DNA of 32,142 nucleotides from UMGS973 sp964507795 (lineage in GTDB: Bacteria > Bacillota > Clostridia > Peptostreptococcales > Anaerovoracaceae). Within the stretch, counting starts at the first letter, position 1. Each line of letters begins with the position of its first letter. Where the stretch lies: NCBI GenBank assembly GCA_964507795.1, contig CAZDQV010000012.1, positions 1-32,142 on the forward strand, read 5' to 3'. Below, piece by piece: positions 17,901 through 25,345 of this stretch. The notes below the pieces were generated by a model. That model was not told the DNA's origin. It was given only the letters and a program-made list of their open reading frames with translations, and did no database searches. A program made the position numbers and the translations under genes.

Positions 17901-18409
17901 CACTCAAAACGCCGGCATTTGCAGCAGATGACGGGGAGCTGTCGTCAGCTGCAAGGGGTAGTGCAACCCATAAGGTTATGGAGTTTATTGATTTCAGAGA
18001 AGAGAATCTGGAGAATATTATCGAAGAACTTGCCCAAAAGAACATCATTACAGAGCAGGAGAAGCAGGCAGTAAACCGTGAGGGAATAATATCGTTTATA
18101 CGAAGTGATATAGGCAGGCGTGCCGCGAAAGCCAAAGATCTGAAACGGGAACAGCCATTTACAATCCTCAAAGAAAAAGACGGCACTGAGGTAATGGTGC
18201 AGGGAGTTATTGACTGTTTCTTTGAAGAGGGCGGAGAGCTTGTGCTGGTTGATTACAAAAATACTTCATTAAAAAACGAAGACATGCTGATAAAAAGATA
18301 CAAAGGTCAGCTTGATATATATGCTGAAGCTCTTGAAAAAACAATGCAAAAACCGGTAAAGGAACGTTATCTGTTCCTGCTTGAAGAGAAAAAGTGCATT
18401 GAAATGTAA
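14996..18409 (+). CDS. addA: ATP-dependent helicase/nuclease subunit A (AddA)
   Basis: AddA is the UvrD-like helicase and nuclease subunit of AddAB, which processes double-strand breaks and loads RecA in Gram-positives. The start is ATG 14996, after an AAAGGCAGG site, giving 1137 residues; the frame is open further upstream but lacks a site there. Motifs: Walker A AAAGSGKT from residue 22, helicase motif II IDEYQD at 389-394, an MTVHKSKGLEFP motif, and a C-terminal RecB-type nuclease domain with VIDCF and LVDYKN (Asp1086, Lys1088). All key residues appear intact. In most genomes addB lies directly upstream; here that position is taken by the divergent gpmI, and no addB is in the window. The nuclease marks favour AddA over a plain UvrD/PcrA helicase. 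Confidence 0.93.
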   Translation: MKWNDAQKKAIENRGNNLLVAAAAGSGKTTVLIERIKRLILEDRIPVDRFLIVTFTKAAASEMKEKIVTALTGAIDTAKDREDIVYLKRQLDLVGRASISTFHSFALDVIRRYFYLTDVEPDFRICDEVQAGLLKSQAVDEMFADKFEEKNRDFLDFITCYASDRNEKKAKNLILETYRMIQSIAKPFEWLEEMTDSLSMNADEFQNSRLCSFVKEDTARAINFAGNTFEQIAELLSSAGVSSLADKFEAELATIKATDISDMSYEQMSAAVSGIKFPRMVVLKAEKEAYEPLKEQIAYLKDGAQKKLDDIKNRYFVQTLTEYVEDINETYRYACILKQLVTEFSNRFKALKAEKSLIDFNDIEHYALEILSHEEAAAEYRDKFKYIFIDEYQDSNDVQDTLISSIKRENNLFMVGDVKQSIYKFRLAEPELFMKKYAEYSQSKNSIKIDLNQNFRSKGRVIGAVNAVFESIMEDYGPEAALHKGVQYEGELDINPKLVILDKNTGSDSEPDEEIAGMKAAEQEALLVAEIIKRTLGNEIYDSKRDCIRNITKKDIVVLMRSTKFNAPAFARVLENENIPVYIDDSDGYFDTIEISLVEDILSLIDNSRQDVPLIGVLHSPVFGFTIDELADIRIACKDTSYYEAFRKYISEGSDALLREKCNNADKTIAEWKQLARDIQLSELIWKIIWDTGYYTYAGALPGGAQRQANLRALADKAMEAAEGGIYDVYGFLKYIEAVKDKKVEIGQIKTVGESDDVIRIMTVHKSKGLEFPVVIAAGMGTRFNLRSREADIALHKQMGIGLTYINADEHWKRKTLIQNIIEKCTRNESFEEEKRILYVELTRAMDQLIMIGSVRKFEGNEYRYMTENPEAAGCPLELVAPAAYGEESGIDIKTVNISDLAANSEASRNTRETVKALIEKDKTVCSDGIRNKLLFEYSNMNEVKTKYKYSVTELNREAFGGDFYDKITLKTPAFAADDGELSSAARGSATHKVMEFIDFREENLENIIEELAQKNIITEQEKQAVNREGIISFIRSDIGRRAAKAKDLKREQPFTILKEKDGTEVMVQGVIDCFFEEGGELVLVDYKNTSLKNEDMLIKRYKGQLDIYAEALEKTMQKPVKERYLFLLEEKKCIEM

Positions 18410-18448
18410 AGTGTACAGATATCTGAAAGGTGGCAAAGTGAATTTAAA

Positions 18449-18472
18449 AATGCCTCGCAAATGCGAGGCATT
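18449..18472 (-). terminator. Terminator of gdhA, possibly bidirectional with addA
   Basis: AATGCCTCGC (18449-18458) and GCGAGGCATT (18463-18472) form a ten-base-pair stem around a four-base loop. Read on the minus strand, the stem is followed by a TTTTT run, a standard intrinsic terminator for gdhA. On the plus strand the following sequence is only ATTAATT, so termination of addA here is less certain. Confidence 0.75.
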
Positions 18473-18509
18473 AATTAATATACAGCTTGAATTATGTAGA
18501 ATCGCTGAT

Positions 18510-19877
18510 TTATACCAAGCCCTGAGCCATCATAGCTTCAGCAACTTTTTCGAAACCGGCAATGTTAGCACCCTGTACCAGAGCATTCTTGTTGCCATAG
18601 TATTTCTCACCAGCACCTGCACAAGCACTGTAAATGTTTCTCATGATCTGGTGAAGCTGAGTGTAAACGTCTTCATGCTGATATACAGTATGACCAGCGT
18701 TCTGTCCCATTTCGATGCATGAGCAAGCAACTCCGCCTGCGTTTGCAGCCTTTGCAGGGCCAACAGCTGTCAGGTTGTCCATCAGATAAACAAGAGCATC
18801 ATTAGTTGTAGGCATGTTAGCACCTTCGCAGTAGAACTTGCAGCCTGATGCTACGATGTTTTTAGCGTCTTCCATGTGTACGTCATTTTGCATAGCGCAA
18901 GGGATGAACAGGTCAACCTTAACATCGAAATCCTGGCATACGCCCCAAGGCTTCTTGCCTGCAACGAACTTGGCGTTAGGGAATTTCTCAGCATAAGGAG
19001 CGCAGATGTTTTTGCCTGAGCTTCTGAGGTCAAGAAGGAAAGCAACTTTTTCGTCAGTGCTGATTCCGTCCGGGTCATAAATGTATCCGTCAGGACCTGA
19101 AATAGTTACGCACTTGGCACCTAACTGCTGCAGCTTCCAAGCTGAACCCCATGCTACGTTACCAAAACCTGAAATAGCAACAACTTTGCCCTTCATGTCT
19201 TCGCCGTTGGCTTTGAGCATTTCTTCTGCATACCATACGATACCAAAACCTGTAGCTTCGCTTCTTCCAAGAAGTCCGCCGTAAGGGATGCCTTTACCTG
19301 TAAGAACGCCTTCGTATCTGTCAACGATTCTCTTGTACTGTCCGAAGAGGTATCCGATTTCTCTGCCGCCAACACCAAGGTCACCTGCAGGAACGTCAGT
19401 GTTAGGTCCGATATGTCTGTATAATTCAGTCATGAACGCCTGGCAGAATCTCATTACTTCTGCATCTGACTTGCCATTAGGATCAAAGTCTGAACCGCCT
19501 TTGCCGCCGCCGATAGGAAGTCCTGTAAGACTGTTTTTGAAGATCTGTTCAAATCCTAAGAACTTGATGATTCCAGGGTATACGTTAGGTGCAAATCTGA
19601 GGCCGCCTTTGTAAGGTCCGATTGCACTGTTAAACTGGTATCTGTAACCCTTGTTAACCTGTACTTTACCTGCATCGTCAACCCATACAACTCTGAAAGT
19701 AACTCCTCTTTCAGGTTCAGTAAGTCTTTCGAGAAGAGCTGCTTCTTCATATTCCGGATGCTGTTCGATAACCGGAGTAAGTGAAGAAAGTACTTCTTCT
19801 ACAGTCTGGTGAAATTCAACTTCGCCAGGGTTCTTCTGCTTGCAAAGCTCAATACATCTTTCTACATAGTTTGACAT
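18510..19877 (-). CDS. gdhA: Glutamate dehydrogenase (hexameric, probably NADP-type)
   Basis: GdhA interconverts 2-oxoglutarate plus ammonia and glutamate. At 455 residues it belongs to the small hexameric class. The conserved start region QFNSAIGPYKGGLRF is at residues 81-95; the catalytic lysine is Lys126 in GLPIGGGKGGSDFDP; the catalytic aspartate is Asp166 in DVPAGDLGVGGREIGY. The Rossmann segment SGFGNVAWGSAWKL is in the second domain. NADP preference is inferred from overall similarity to the 445-450-residue anabolic enzymes; NAD use in glutamate fermentation cannot be excluded. On its strand it has an AAGGAGA ribosome binding site, a near-consensus promoter at 19933-19961 and a strong terminator, so it is a single-gene unit, probably highly expressed. 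It sits close to fermentation genes for CoA esters. Confidence 0.94.
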   Translation of the reverse strand: MSNYVERCIELCKQKNPGEVEFHQTVEEVLSSLTPVIEQHPEYEEAALLERLTEPERGVTFRVVWVDDAGKVQVNKGYRYQFNSAIGPYKGGLRFAPNVYPGIIKFLGFEQIFKNSLTGLPIGGGKGGSDFDPNGKSDAEVMRFCQAFMTELYRHIGPNTDVPAGDLGVGGREIGYLFGQYKRIVDRYEGVLTGKGIPYGGLLGRSEATGFGIVWYAEEMLKANGEDMKGKVVAISGFGNVAWGSAWKLQQLGAKCVTISGPDGYIYDPDGISTDEKVAFLLDLRSSGKNICAPYAEKFPNAKFVAGKKPWGVCQDFDVKVDLFIPCAMQNDVHMEDAKNIVASGCKFYCEGANMPTTNDALVYLMDNLTAVGPAKAANAGGVACSCIEMGQNAGHTVYQHEDVYTQLHQIMRNIYSACAGAGEKYYGNKNALVQGANIAGFEKVAEAMMAQGLV

Positions 19878-19932
19878 TTTGTTTTCTCCTTTTATTTTAT
19901 TTGTTAAAACTAAGAACTATATAACCAATCTC

Positions 19933-19961
19933 AATATATCACTTTGAATGAGTGCCGTCAA
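19933..19961 (-). promoter_or_regulatory. gdhA promoter
   Basis: Read on the minus strand, TTGACG (19961-19956) and TATATT (19938-19933) are separated by exactly 17 bases, about 55 bases upstream of the gdhA start. The fit to sigma-A consensus is good. No clear palindromic operator is visible. Confidence 0.65.
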
Positions 19962-20083
19962 TGAATTATTTAAGGTCGACAAAGAAGTCTAAATTTTTCA
20001 AAAATGTGGGCATCAAAATAAGCAAAGTTATAAATAAAACAGATATAAATAGTACGGCGTGAATATGCAGACTAAACTTTTCG

Positions 20084-20112
20084 TTGAAAACGCTACTGAT
20101 ATAGGATACAAT
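20084..20112 (+). promoter_or_regulatory. Promoter of the LCP-thrS gene group
   Basis: TTGAAA (20084-20089) and TACAAT (20107-20112) are 17 bases apart, 31 bases before the first LCP gene. It diverges from the gdhA promoter across an AT-rich gap with no other recognisable feature. Confidence 0.65.
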
Positions 20113-20142
20113 TAAGTGTATGACTGAAGGGGAACTTTAGAG

Positions 20143-21180
20143 ATGGCCAGAATACACAAAAAAAGAAAATCGTTTTTCAGGAGATTCATATCATTTGTTA
20201 TGACGGTTGTCATAATATGTGCCATAGCAGGAGCAGCAGGTGTTTTTTACGCCAAGAGTAAGCTTGACAACATATCGCATGTGGAGCTTGACACTTCCGC
20301 ACTTGCAGCAACAAACGATTTGTCAGAATACAGGAATATTGTCATACTTGGAGTTGATACAAGGGATATGAGTGATTATTCCGGATCAAGGACAGACTCA
20401 ATAATAATCGTGAGCATTAACAGGGAATCCGGAGATATCAGGCTGATATCGGTATACAGAGACTCGTTCCTTGATATTGAAGGCGTGGGGCTTGACAAGG
20501 TGACTCATGCTTTTGCATATGGAGGCCCTGAGAGAACCATTAATACTCTTAACAGGAATCTTGACCTTAATATCACAGAATTTGCAGCTCTCAATTTCAA
20601 AACAGTTGCAAAAATTGTAGACAGCGTCGGCGGCATCGATATAGATATCAAAGATGATGAGATAGACCAGATGAATATTTATCTGCCTGAAACAGCCAAA
20701 TACCTCAAATGTGATTTTGAATATATAAATACGGCAGGCAAACAGCACCTTGACGGTGTGCAGGCTGTAACATATTCACGTATCAGACATACAGAAGGCG
20801 GTGACTACAGGCGGACAGAACGGATGAGAACAGTACTTACTGCTGTATTTGGGGAAGTCAAAAAAATGAGCCTTGGAGAGCTTGACCAGATGATGGATGA
20901 TGTGCTGCCGGAGATAAGCAGCAATATTGATTCTATGGACATGATACCTCTGATGCTCAAAATGTACAGGATGAATATCAAGGACAGCATAGGGTGGCCT
21001 TATGACAAAGAAGGATATACAAGCCCATCGCAGATATGGTATGCGGCACCTGTCACTCTCGAAAGCAACGTCTCAAAACTTCATGAGGATGCTTTTGGGC
21101 AGAGCGGGTATATACCAGGCGATCAGATTAGAGAGATAAGCAACAATATTTCATATACAACAGGATATTACGGATATTGA
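20143..21180 (+). CDS. LytR-CpsA-Psr (LCP) family protein 1
   Basis: LCP proteins are membrane-anchored enzymes that transfer undecaprenyl-linked wall polymers, such as teichoic acids or capsule, onto peptidoglycan on the outer face of the membrane. The 345-residue protein has a basic cytoplasmic tail, one membrane segment at about residues 14-37, and an LCP domain. That domain has NIVILGVDTRD (66-75), SGSRTDSIIIVSIN (80-93), the arginine-bearing ISVYRDSFL (102-110), VDSVGGIDIDI (159-169), and a YSRIRHTEGGDYRRTERM segment (211-228) with the conserved basic residues. ATG 20143 follows AAGGGGA. A second LCP gene follows 40 bases downstream. Which polymer it attaches cannot be told. Confidence 0.88.
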   Translation: MARIHKKRKSFFRRFISFVMTVVIICAIAGAAGVFYAKSKLDNISHVELDTSALAATNDLSEYRNIVILGVDTRDMSDYSGSRTDSIIIVSINRESGDIRLISVYRDSFLDIEGVGLDKVTHAFAYGGPERTINTLNRNLDLNITEFAALNFKTVAKIVDSVGGIDIDIKDDEIDQMNIYLPETAKYLKCDFEYINTAGKQHLDGVQAVTYSRIRHTEGGDYRRTERMRTVLTAVFGEVKKMSLGELDQMMDDVLPEISSNIDSMDMIPLMLKMYRMNIKDSIGWPYDKEGYTSPSQIWYAAPVTLESNVSKLHEDAFGQSGYIPGDQIREISNNISYTTGYYGY

Positions 21181-21220
21181 TTGTATTTTCAAACGTATTA
21201 CAATACAAGGAGAACTTGCA

Positions 21221-22768
21221 GTGCGCGAAATAAACAGAAAAAAACGAAAGAAAGCCAGAAAAAACAATTCTGAAGCGCGAAAAGGCGGCAGAAAACCTTT
21301 TCATATTATACTCATCATAATATATCTGCTTTTGATGATATGCTTTTCGGCAATGCTCATATGGCTCAACATATTACCGGTGAAATACTTGGCAATTGCT
21401 CTTGCAGTCATACTTGTAGGATCATTTTTTGTAGTGATGTTTCTGAACATCAGAAAAAAACACTCCAAGCGGCGTGTTGCCGGCACCGTGATAGCGATTA
21501 TAGCGATTATAGTATATGGAATAGGTTCGTATTACATATACAGCACTCAGGATCTTTTTTCCAAGATAAGCACTATCGGGCAGTCAACAGAAGATTATTA
21601 TGTAATAGTGCCTGTAGAGGATACAGAGAATGTGTCAGCCAAGGCACCAGGTCTTGATTTTATTATGGGTGATGATGTTTATGTTTTCAAATCATCAGAA
21701 ACCCCTTATCTTGAAGCCAGAGAAAGGCTTGCTGACCATGTGCAGATTAACTTTGAAGAAGGCAGCAATTCAGCTGAAATATCCGAAATGCTTATGGATG
21801 GAGATTGTGATGCGATATTTATGAGCAAGACATATTATGATATGTCTTGTGAAGAAATCAAAGGTTTTGAAGAAGAAGCAGAAATCATATATACAATTAC
21901 CATAGCATCTGAGGTTGATGATGTAGCAAAGAGTGTTGAAAAGATAACGACCACACCGTTTAACGTATGTATCAGCGGCAATGACAATTTCGGAACAATA
22001 GAGCAGGTTGCAAAGAGCGACGTCAACATGGTTATGACAGTAAACCCAGAGACCAGAACCATATTGCTGACGTCAATACCGAGAGATTCATATGTAATGC
22101 TTCACAGCAGAGCAGCTTGTGACAAACTGACTCATTCGGGTGTATATGGAGTGGATGAAACTGTAACTACCATAGAAGATATGCTGGGCATTGAGATAAA
22201 CTATTACCTCAGGGTTAATTTTTCAACAGTAATTGAGATTGTTGACGCCATAGGCGGGATTGATGTTGATTCAGACATGGCATTCATAACCCATGGCAGA
22301 CAGAATGAAGGATACAGCTTCGTTGAGGGCGAGAATCATTTAAGCGGTGAAGAGGCTCTGGCATTTTCGAGAGAAAGATATTCGTTTACAGATGGCGATT
22401 TCCAGCGAAACAAAAACCAGCAAAAAGTATTAAAGGCAATGCTCAAAAAAATACTCTCAAGTGAAACATTGCTTACAAAATACACACAGCTTCTTGATGC
22501 GGTCAAGGATGAGATGCAGACCAATATGACCACATCTGAAATGCAGTCACTTGTAAAAATGCAGATAAATGATATGTCAGGTTGGAATATAGTTAATTAT
22601 TCGATAACAGGCAATACGGGCAGTCAGCCATGCTATACGGCAGGGGGCGCTGCAGCATCAGTAGTAATGCCTTATACAAACAGTATCACCAAAGCAACCA
22701 CAAAGATAAACAACGTCATGAACGGCGTTGAACAGGCGGACGGCGAATGGACCCGCGAATACGAATAG
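21221..22768 (+). CDS. LCP family protein 2, with three membrane segments and an extra extracellular domain
   Basis: This is a larger LCP ligase of 515 residues. A strongly basic tail is followed by three hydrophobic segments (about residues 27-50, 54-76 and 87-108). A roughly 120-residue domain follows that is not part of the LCP core, then the LCP domain from about residue 245. The LCP marks are ILLTSIPRDSYVML (281-294), DKLTHSGVYG, VDAIGGIDVD (341-350), and an AFSRERYSFTDGDFQRNKNQ segment. The three-segment plus accessory-domain layout resembles CpsA/Wzg-type proteins of capsule loci. The start is GTG 21221 after AAGGAGA. It follows the first LCP gene in the same direction. The two may divide work between two polymers, or act redundantly. 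Confidence 0.87.
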   Translation: MREINRKKRKKARKNNSEARKGGRKPFHIILIIIYLLLMICFSAMLIWLNILPVKYLAIALAVILVGSFFVVMFLNIRKKHSKRRVAGTVIAIIAIIVYGIGSYYIYSTQDLFSKISTIGQSTEDYYVIVPVEDTENVSAKAPGLDFIMGDDVYVFKSSETPYLEARERLADHVQINFEEGSNSAEISEMLMDGDCDAIFMSKTYYDMSCEEIKGFEEEAEIIYTITIASEVDDVAKSVEKITTTPFNVCISGNDNFGTIEQVAKSDVNMVMTVNPETRTILLTSIPRDSYVMLHSRAACDKLTHSGVYGVDETVTTIEDMLGIEINYYLRVNFSTVIEIVDAIGGIDVDSDMAFITHGRQNEGYSFVEGENHLSGEEALAFSRERYSFTDGDFQRNKNQQKVLKAMLKKILSSETLLTKYTQLLDAVKDEMQTNMTTSEMQSLVKMQINDMSGWNIVNYSITGNTGSQPCYTAGGAAASVVMPYTNSITKATTKINNVMNGVEQADGEWTREYE

Positions 22769-22808
22769 GTACATAAACATTAAGAAAATATTTTTAAGGA
22801 GAGATATT

Positions 22809-24554
22809 ATGGCAAAGGAAAAACTTAATTTTGAAGATGAACAGGTAAGAAACACCTACAGACATACAGCATCACATATCATGGCACAGGCTGTAAAGCA
22901 TCTGTGGCCGGATACAAAGCTTGCGATAGGACCTGCTATTGACAACGGATTTTACTATGATTTTGAATCGGAGCACAAATTCACTGAAGAGGATTTTCTC
23001 AAAATCCAAAAGGAAATGAAAAAAATAGTACAGGCAAACTATCCGCTTGAAAGATTTGAACTGCCAAGAGCAGAAGCCATAGCTTTTATGGAAGAAAAAA
23101 ACGAGCCTTACAAGGTGGAGCTTATCAAAGACCTGCCTGAAGACGCTGTCATATCATTTTATAAACAGGGAGACTTTGTAGATTTGTGTGCGGGACCTCA
23201 TATGGAATCCACAGGCAAAATCAAAGCCTTCAAACTGATGAGCGTTGCGGGAGCATACTGGAGAGGTGATTCAGACAGGCAGATGCTTCAGAGAATATAT
23301 GCGACAGCTTTTCCTACTCAAGCAGAGCTTGACGAATATGTCAAAAGACTTGAAGAAGCCAAAAAAAGAGACCACCGCAAAATAGGCAAGGAAATGGATC
23401 TGTTTGCCATCTTTGAAGAAGGGCCGGGATTCCCGTTTTTCATGCCTAACGGTATGGTAATCAGAAACGAGCTTGAAAACTTCTGGAAAACAGAGCACAG
23501 AAAAAGAGGATATGAAGAGATTAAGACCCCACTCATTATGAATGAACAGCTCTGGAGAACTTCAGGCCACTGGGATCATTACAAGGACAATATGTATTTT
23601 ACCAAAATCGACGGTGAGGATTATGCAATCAAGCCTATGAATTGTCCGGGCTCTCTTCTTGCATACAAGAGAAAAATGTGGTCATACAGAGATTTTCCTA
23701 TCAGAATGGGAGAACTCGGTCAGGTTCACAGACACGAGCTTTCGGGAGCTCTTCACGGTCTTATGAGAGTAAGAACATTCACACAGGACGATGCGCATAT
23801 ATTCATGCTTCCTGAACAGATCAAGGACGAGGTAATCGGCGTTGTTAAATTCATAGATGACGTATACAATATGTTCGGATTCACTTATCATATAGAGCTG
23901 TCTACAAGGCCTGATGATTCGATGGGTTCAGATGAAGAATGGGAAGCTGCCGAAACAGCACTCAGAGAAGCTATGGAATCGATAGGAGTCCCATATGTCA
24001 TAAACGAAGGCGACGGAGCATTTTATGGCCCTAAGCTTGATTTCCATCTTGAGGATTCCATAGGCAGAACATGGCAGTGCGGTACAATACAGCTTGATAT
24101 GCAGATGCCTCAGAGATTTGATATTTCCTATGTGGGCTCTGACGGTGAAAAACACAGACCTGTAATGATTCATAGAGTAATATTCGGCTCAATCGAAAGA
24201 TTCATAGGTATACTTACAGAGCATTTCGCAGGCAAGTTCCCACTGTGGCTTGCACCCGTACAGGTCAAACTGCTTACAGTAACCGAAAAATTCGTGCCTT
24301 ATGCACAGGAAATCAAGGCAAAATGTGAAGAAGCAGGACTCAGAGTAGAGCTTGATGCAAGAAACGAAAAAATCGGATACAAGATAAGAGAGGCCAGAAA
24401 CAGAAGAGACTCATATCTTTGCACTATAGGTGAAAGAGAAGCAGAAGCAGGCACATTGTCGGTAAGATCATCAAAGGCGGGAGATCTCGGTGAAATGAAT
24501 GCAGACGAATTTATCGAAAAGCTTGTCTGTGAAATCAGAACAAAGGCCATATAA
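22809..24554 (+). CDS. thrS: Threonyl-tRNA synthetase, form lacking the N-terminal TGS domain
   Basis: ThrRS charges tRNA-Thr and edits mischarged Ser-tRNA-Thr. From ATG 22809, after AAGGAGAG, the protein has 581 residues, against about 640 normally. The editing domain starts almost at once: HTASH with His19 and His23, and DLCAGPH with Cys127 and His131. The class II core follows, with zinc ligand Cys279 in KPMNCPGS, motif 2 GQVHRHELSGALHG, QDDAH with His330 and MIHRVIFGSIERF, then the anticodon-binding domain. The TGS domain (about 60 residues) is missing, and the upstream LCP gene ends only 40 bases before, so there is no room for it. Where most ThrRS have NCPGH, this one has NCPGS. No T-box leader is present in the 40-base gap. 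Confidence 0.94.
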   Translation: MAKEKLNFEDEQVRNTYRHTASHIMAQAVKHLWPDTKLAIGPAIDNGFYYDFESEHKFTEEDFLKIQKEMKKIVQANYPLERFELPRAEAIAFMEEKNEPYKVELIKDLPEDAVISFYKQGDFVDLCAGPHMESTGKIKAFKLMSVAGAYWRGDSDRQMLQRIYATAFPTQAELDEYVKRLEEAKKRDHRKIGKEMDLFAIFEEGPGFPFFMPNGMVIRNELENFWKTEHRKRGYEEIKTPLIMNEQLWRTSGHWDHYKDNMYFTKIDGEDYAIKPMNCPGSLLAYKRKMWSYRDFPIRMGELGQVHRHELSGALHGLMRVRTFTQDDAHIFMLPEQIKDEVIGVVKFIDDVYNMFGFTYHIELSTRPDDSMGSDEEWEAAETALREAMESIGVPYVINEGDGAFYGPKLDFHLEDSIGRTWQCGTIQLDMQMPQRFDISYVGSDGEKHRPVMIHRVIFGSIERFIGILTEHFAGKFPLWLAPVQVKLLTVTEKFVPYAQEIKAKCEEAGLRVELDARNEKIGYKIREARNRRDSYLCTIGEREAEAGTLSVRSSKAGDLGEMNADEFIEKLVCEIRTKAI

Positions 24555-24567
24555 CAGGAGAGAAGCA

Positions 24568-24846
24568 ATGTTTGTAAAAGAAAAAGAAGTCTGGAGAGAC
24601 GGCGTGTTTTTGTGCCATACCAAAAGCAGCTTCGATGCCGATCTTCTGGAGTCAAAACTGAGAAGTGAAGGTATTCCCTGCGTCAAAAAATATCAGGGCG
24701 CAAGCAATTTCATAGAGATAGCCATGGGCTCCAACACATCTTTTCCTATAGACATATATGTGCCGGCAGACAGACTGGAGGATGCAAAAAACATCATAGT
24801 CCCTGTCGACCTTGATGATTGTGAGCCTGTCACATTTGACGAATAA
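24568..24846 (+). CDS. DUF2007-like small protein
   Basis: This 92-residue protein starts at ATG 24568 after CAGGAGAG, 13 bases past thrS. The pattern of a first strand, then SFDADLLESKLRSEGIPCVKK, a loop, then DIYVPADRLEDAKNII fits the DUF2007 (putative signal-transducing protein) fold, in which the LL..aGIp helix and the iyVp..d.e.A..ii strand-helix are conserved. The molecular function of this family is unknown. It has no membrane segment. Its closeness to thrS suggests cotranscription, not a shared role. Assignment rests on pattern recall, not on a search. Confidence 0.7.
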   Translation: MFVKEKEVWRDGVFLCHTKSSFDADLLESKLRSEGIPCVKKYQGASNFIEIAMGSNTSFPIDIYVPADRLEDAKNIIVPVDLDDCEPVTFDE

Positions 24847-24854
24847 ACCATGCA

Positions 24855-24898
24855 GGGGGCGGCTGTCTATGCAGCCGGCCTCTACTGATATATAGAGG
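24855..24898 (+). promoter_or_regulatory. Two mutually exclusive hairpins ahead of the unknown gene at 24907
   Basis: Hairpin A pairs 24855-24865 with 24872-24882 (GC-rich, one mismatch, six-base loop). Hairpin B pairs CCTCTA (24879-24884) with TAGAGG (24893-24898). Bases 24879-24882 are used by both, so only one can form. Hairpin B covers most of the GAGGA Shine-Dalgarno sequence (24895-24899) of the next gene. There is no T run, so it does not look like a terminator. Translational control is inferred. Confidence 0.45.
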
Positions 24899-24906
24899 AT
24901 AAACCA

Positions 24907-25305
24907 ATGACATATGCAAGAAAAGTGTTTGCGAAGGGCGGTTGCGTTATATATCTTGCAGCAGATATCAAATGTCTGGATTACCATACGCCATGCATGC
25001 TGGTACTGAAAACAGGAGATTCAGAATATATATTGAGCAGAGGTGATGTTTTGCTTTTCAGAAACACTCTGAAACCGTATATACAAGATGAGGAGAGCAC
25101 CTTGCAGGGCAGGACATTGATTTTTTCATCAGATGATTGCAAGACATATATATACAGATCTGATGCATGTATATGTATGCAGATTGTCGCAGGAGATAAC
25201 AGTGATGTTCTGTGCACTGTGAGCTTTTGCAAAAGCGAACTGAAAGCAATGTACAAAGCAATAGATTTGAGATGGTACAATAGAACTATTCCAGTGTACC
25301 GGTAG
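24907..25305 (+). CDS. Hypothetical protein, unrecognised
   Basis: I do not recognise this 132-residue protein. ATG 24907 lies seven bases after GAGGA, and the frame is closed by TAG 25303-25305. It appears soluble: there is no signal peptide or clear membrane segment. It is cysteine-rich for its size, with eight or more cysteines including CMLVL, CICMQ and VSFCKSEL. The predicted pattern is mainly beta strand (VIYLAADIKCLD, CMLVLKTGDSEYILSRGDVLLF) with a short helix near the end (KSELKAMYKAIDLRWY), and it ends NRTIPVYR. The GDSEYILSRGDVLLF portion recalls a cupin-like or double-stranded beta-helix strand pair, but no metal-ligand pattern is seen. It lies between a DUF2007-like gene and the SucD-like gene, on the same strand as both. 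Confidence 0.65.
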   Translation: MTYARKVFAKGGCVIYLAADIKCLDYHTPCMLVLKTGDSEYILSRGDVLLFRNTLKPYIQDEESTLQGRTLIFSSDDCKTYIYRSDACICMQIVAGDNSDVLCTVSFCKSELKAMYKAIDLRWYNRTIPVYR

Positions 25306-25345
25306 AATTATATCAAAAGTTATTATTGAATTTGGAGGGATTGTA

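Noticed and set aside
22728..22808. In-frame upstream start for thrS that would lengthen its N-terminus
   Set aside because: The extension overlaps the end of the LCP gene, is basic and non-TGS-like, and lacks a ribosome binding site; ATG 22809 follows AAGGAGAG.
22769..22808. T-box leader for thrS
   Set aside because: The gap is only 40 bases, with no specifier stem, no AGGGTGG-type T-box sequence and no terminator.
25274..25300. GGTACA/TGTACC inverted repeat at the end of the unknown gene before sucD
   Set aside because: The arms are six bases with an imperfect middle, lie within coding sequence and have no T run, so they are probably chance.
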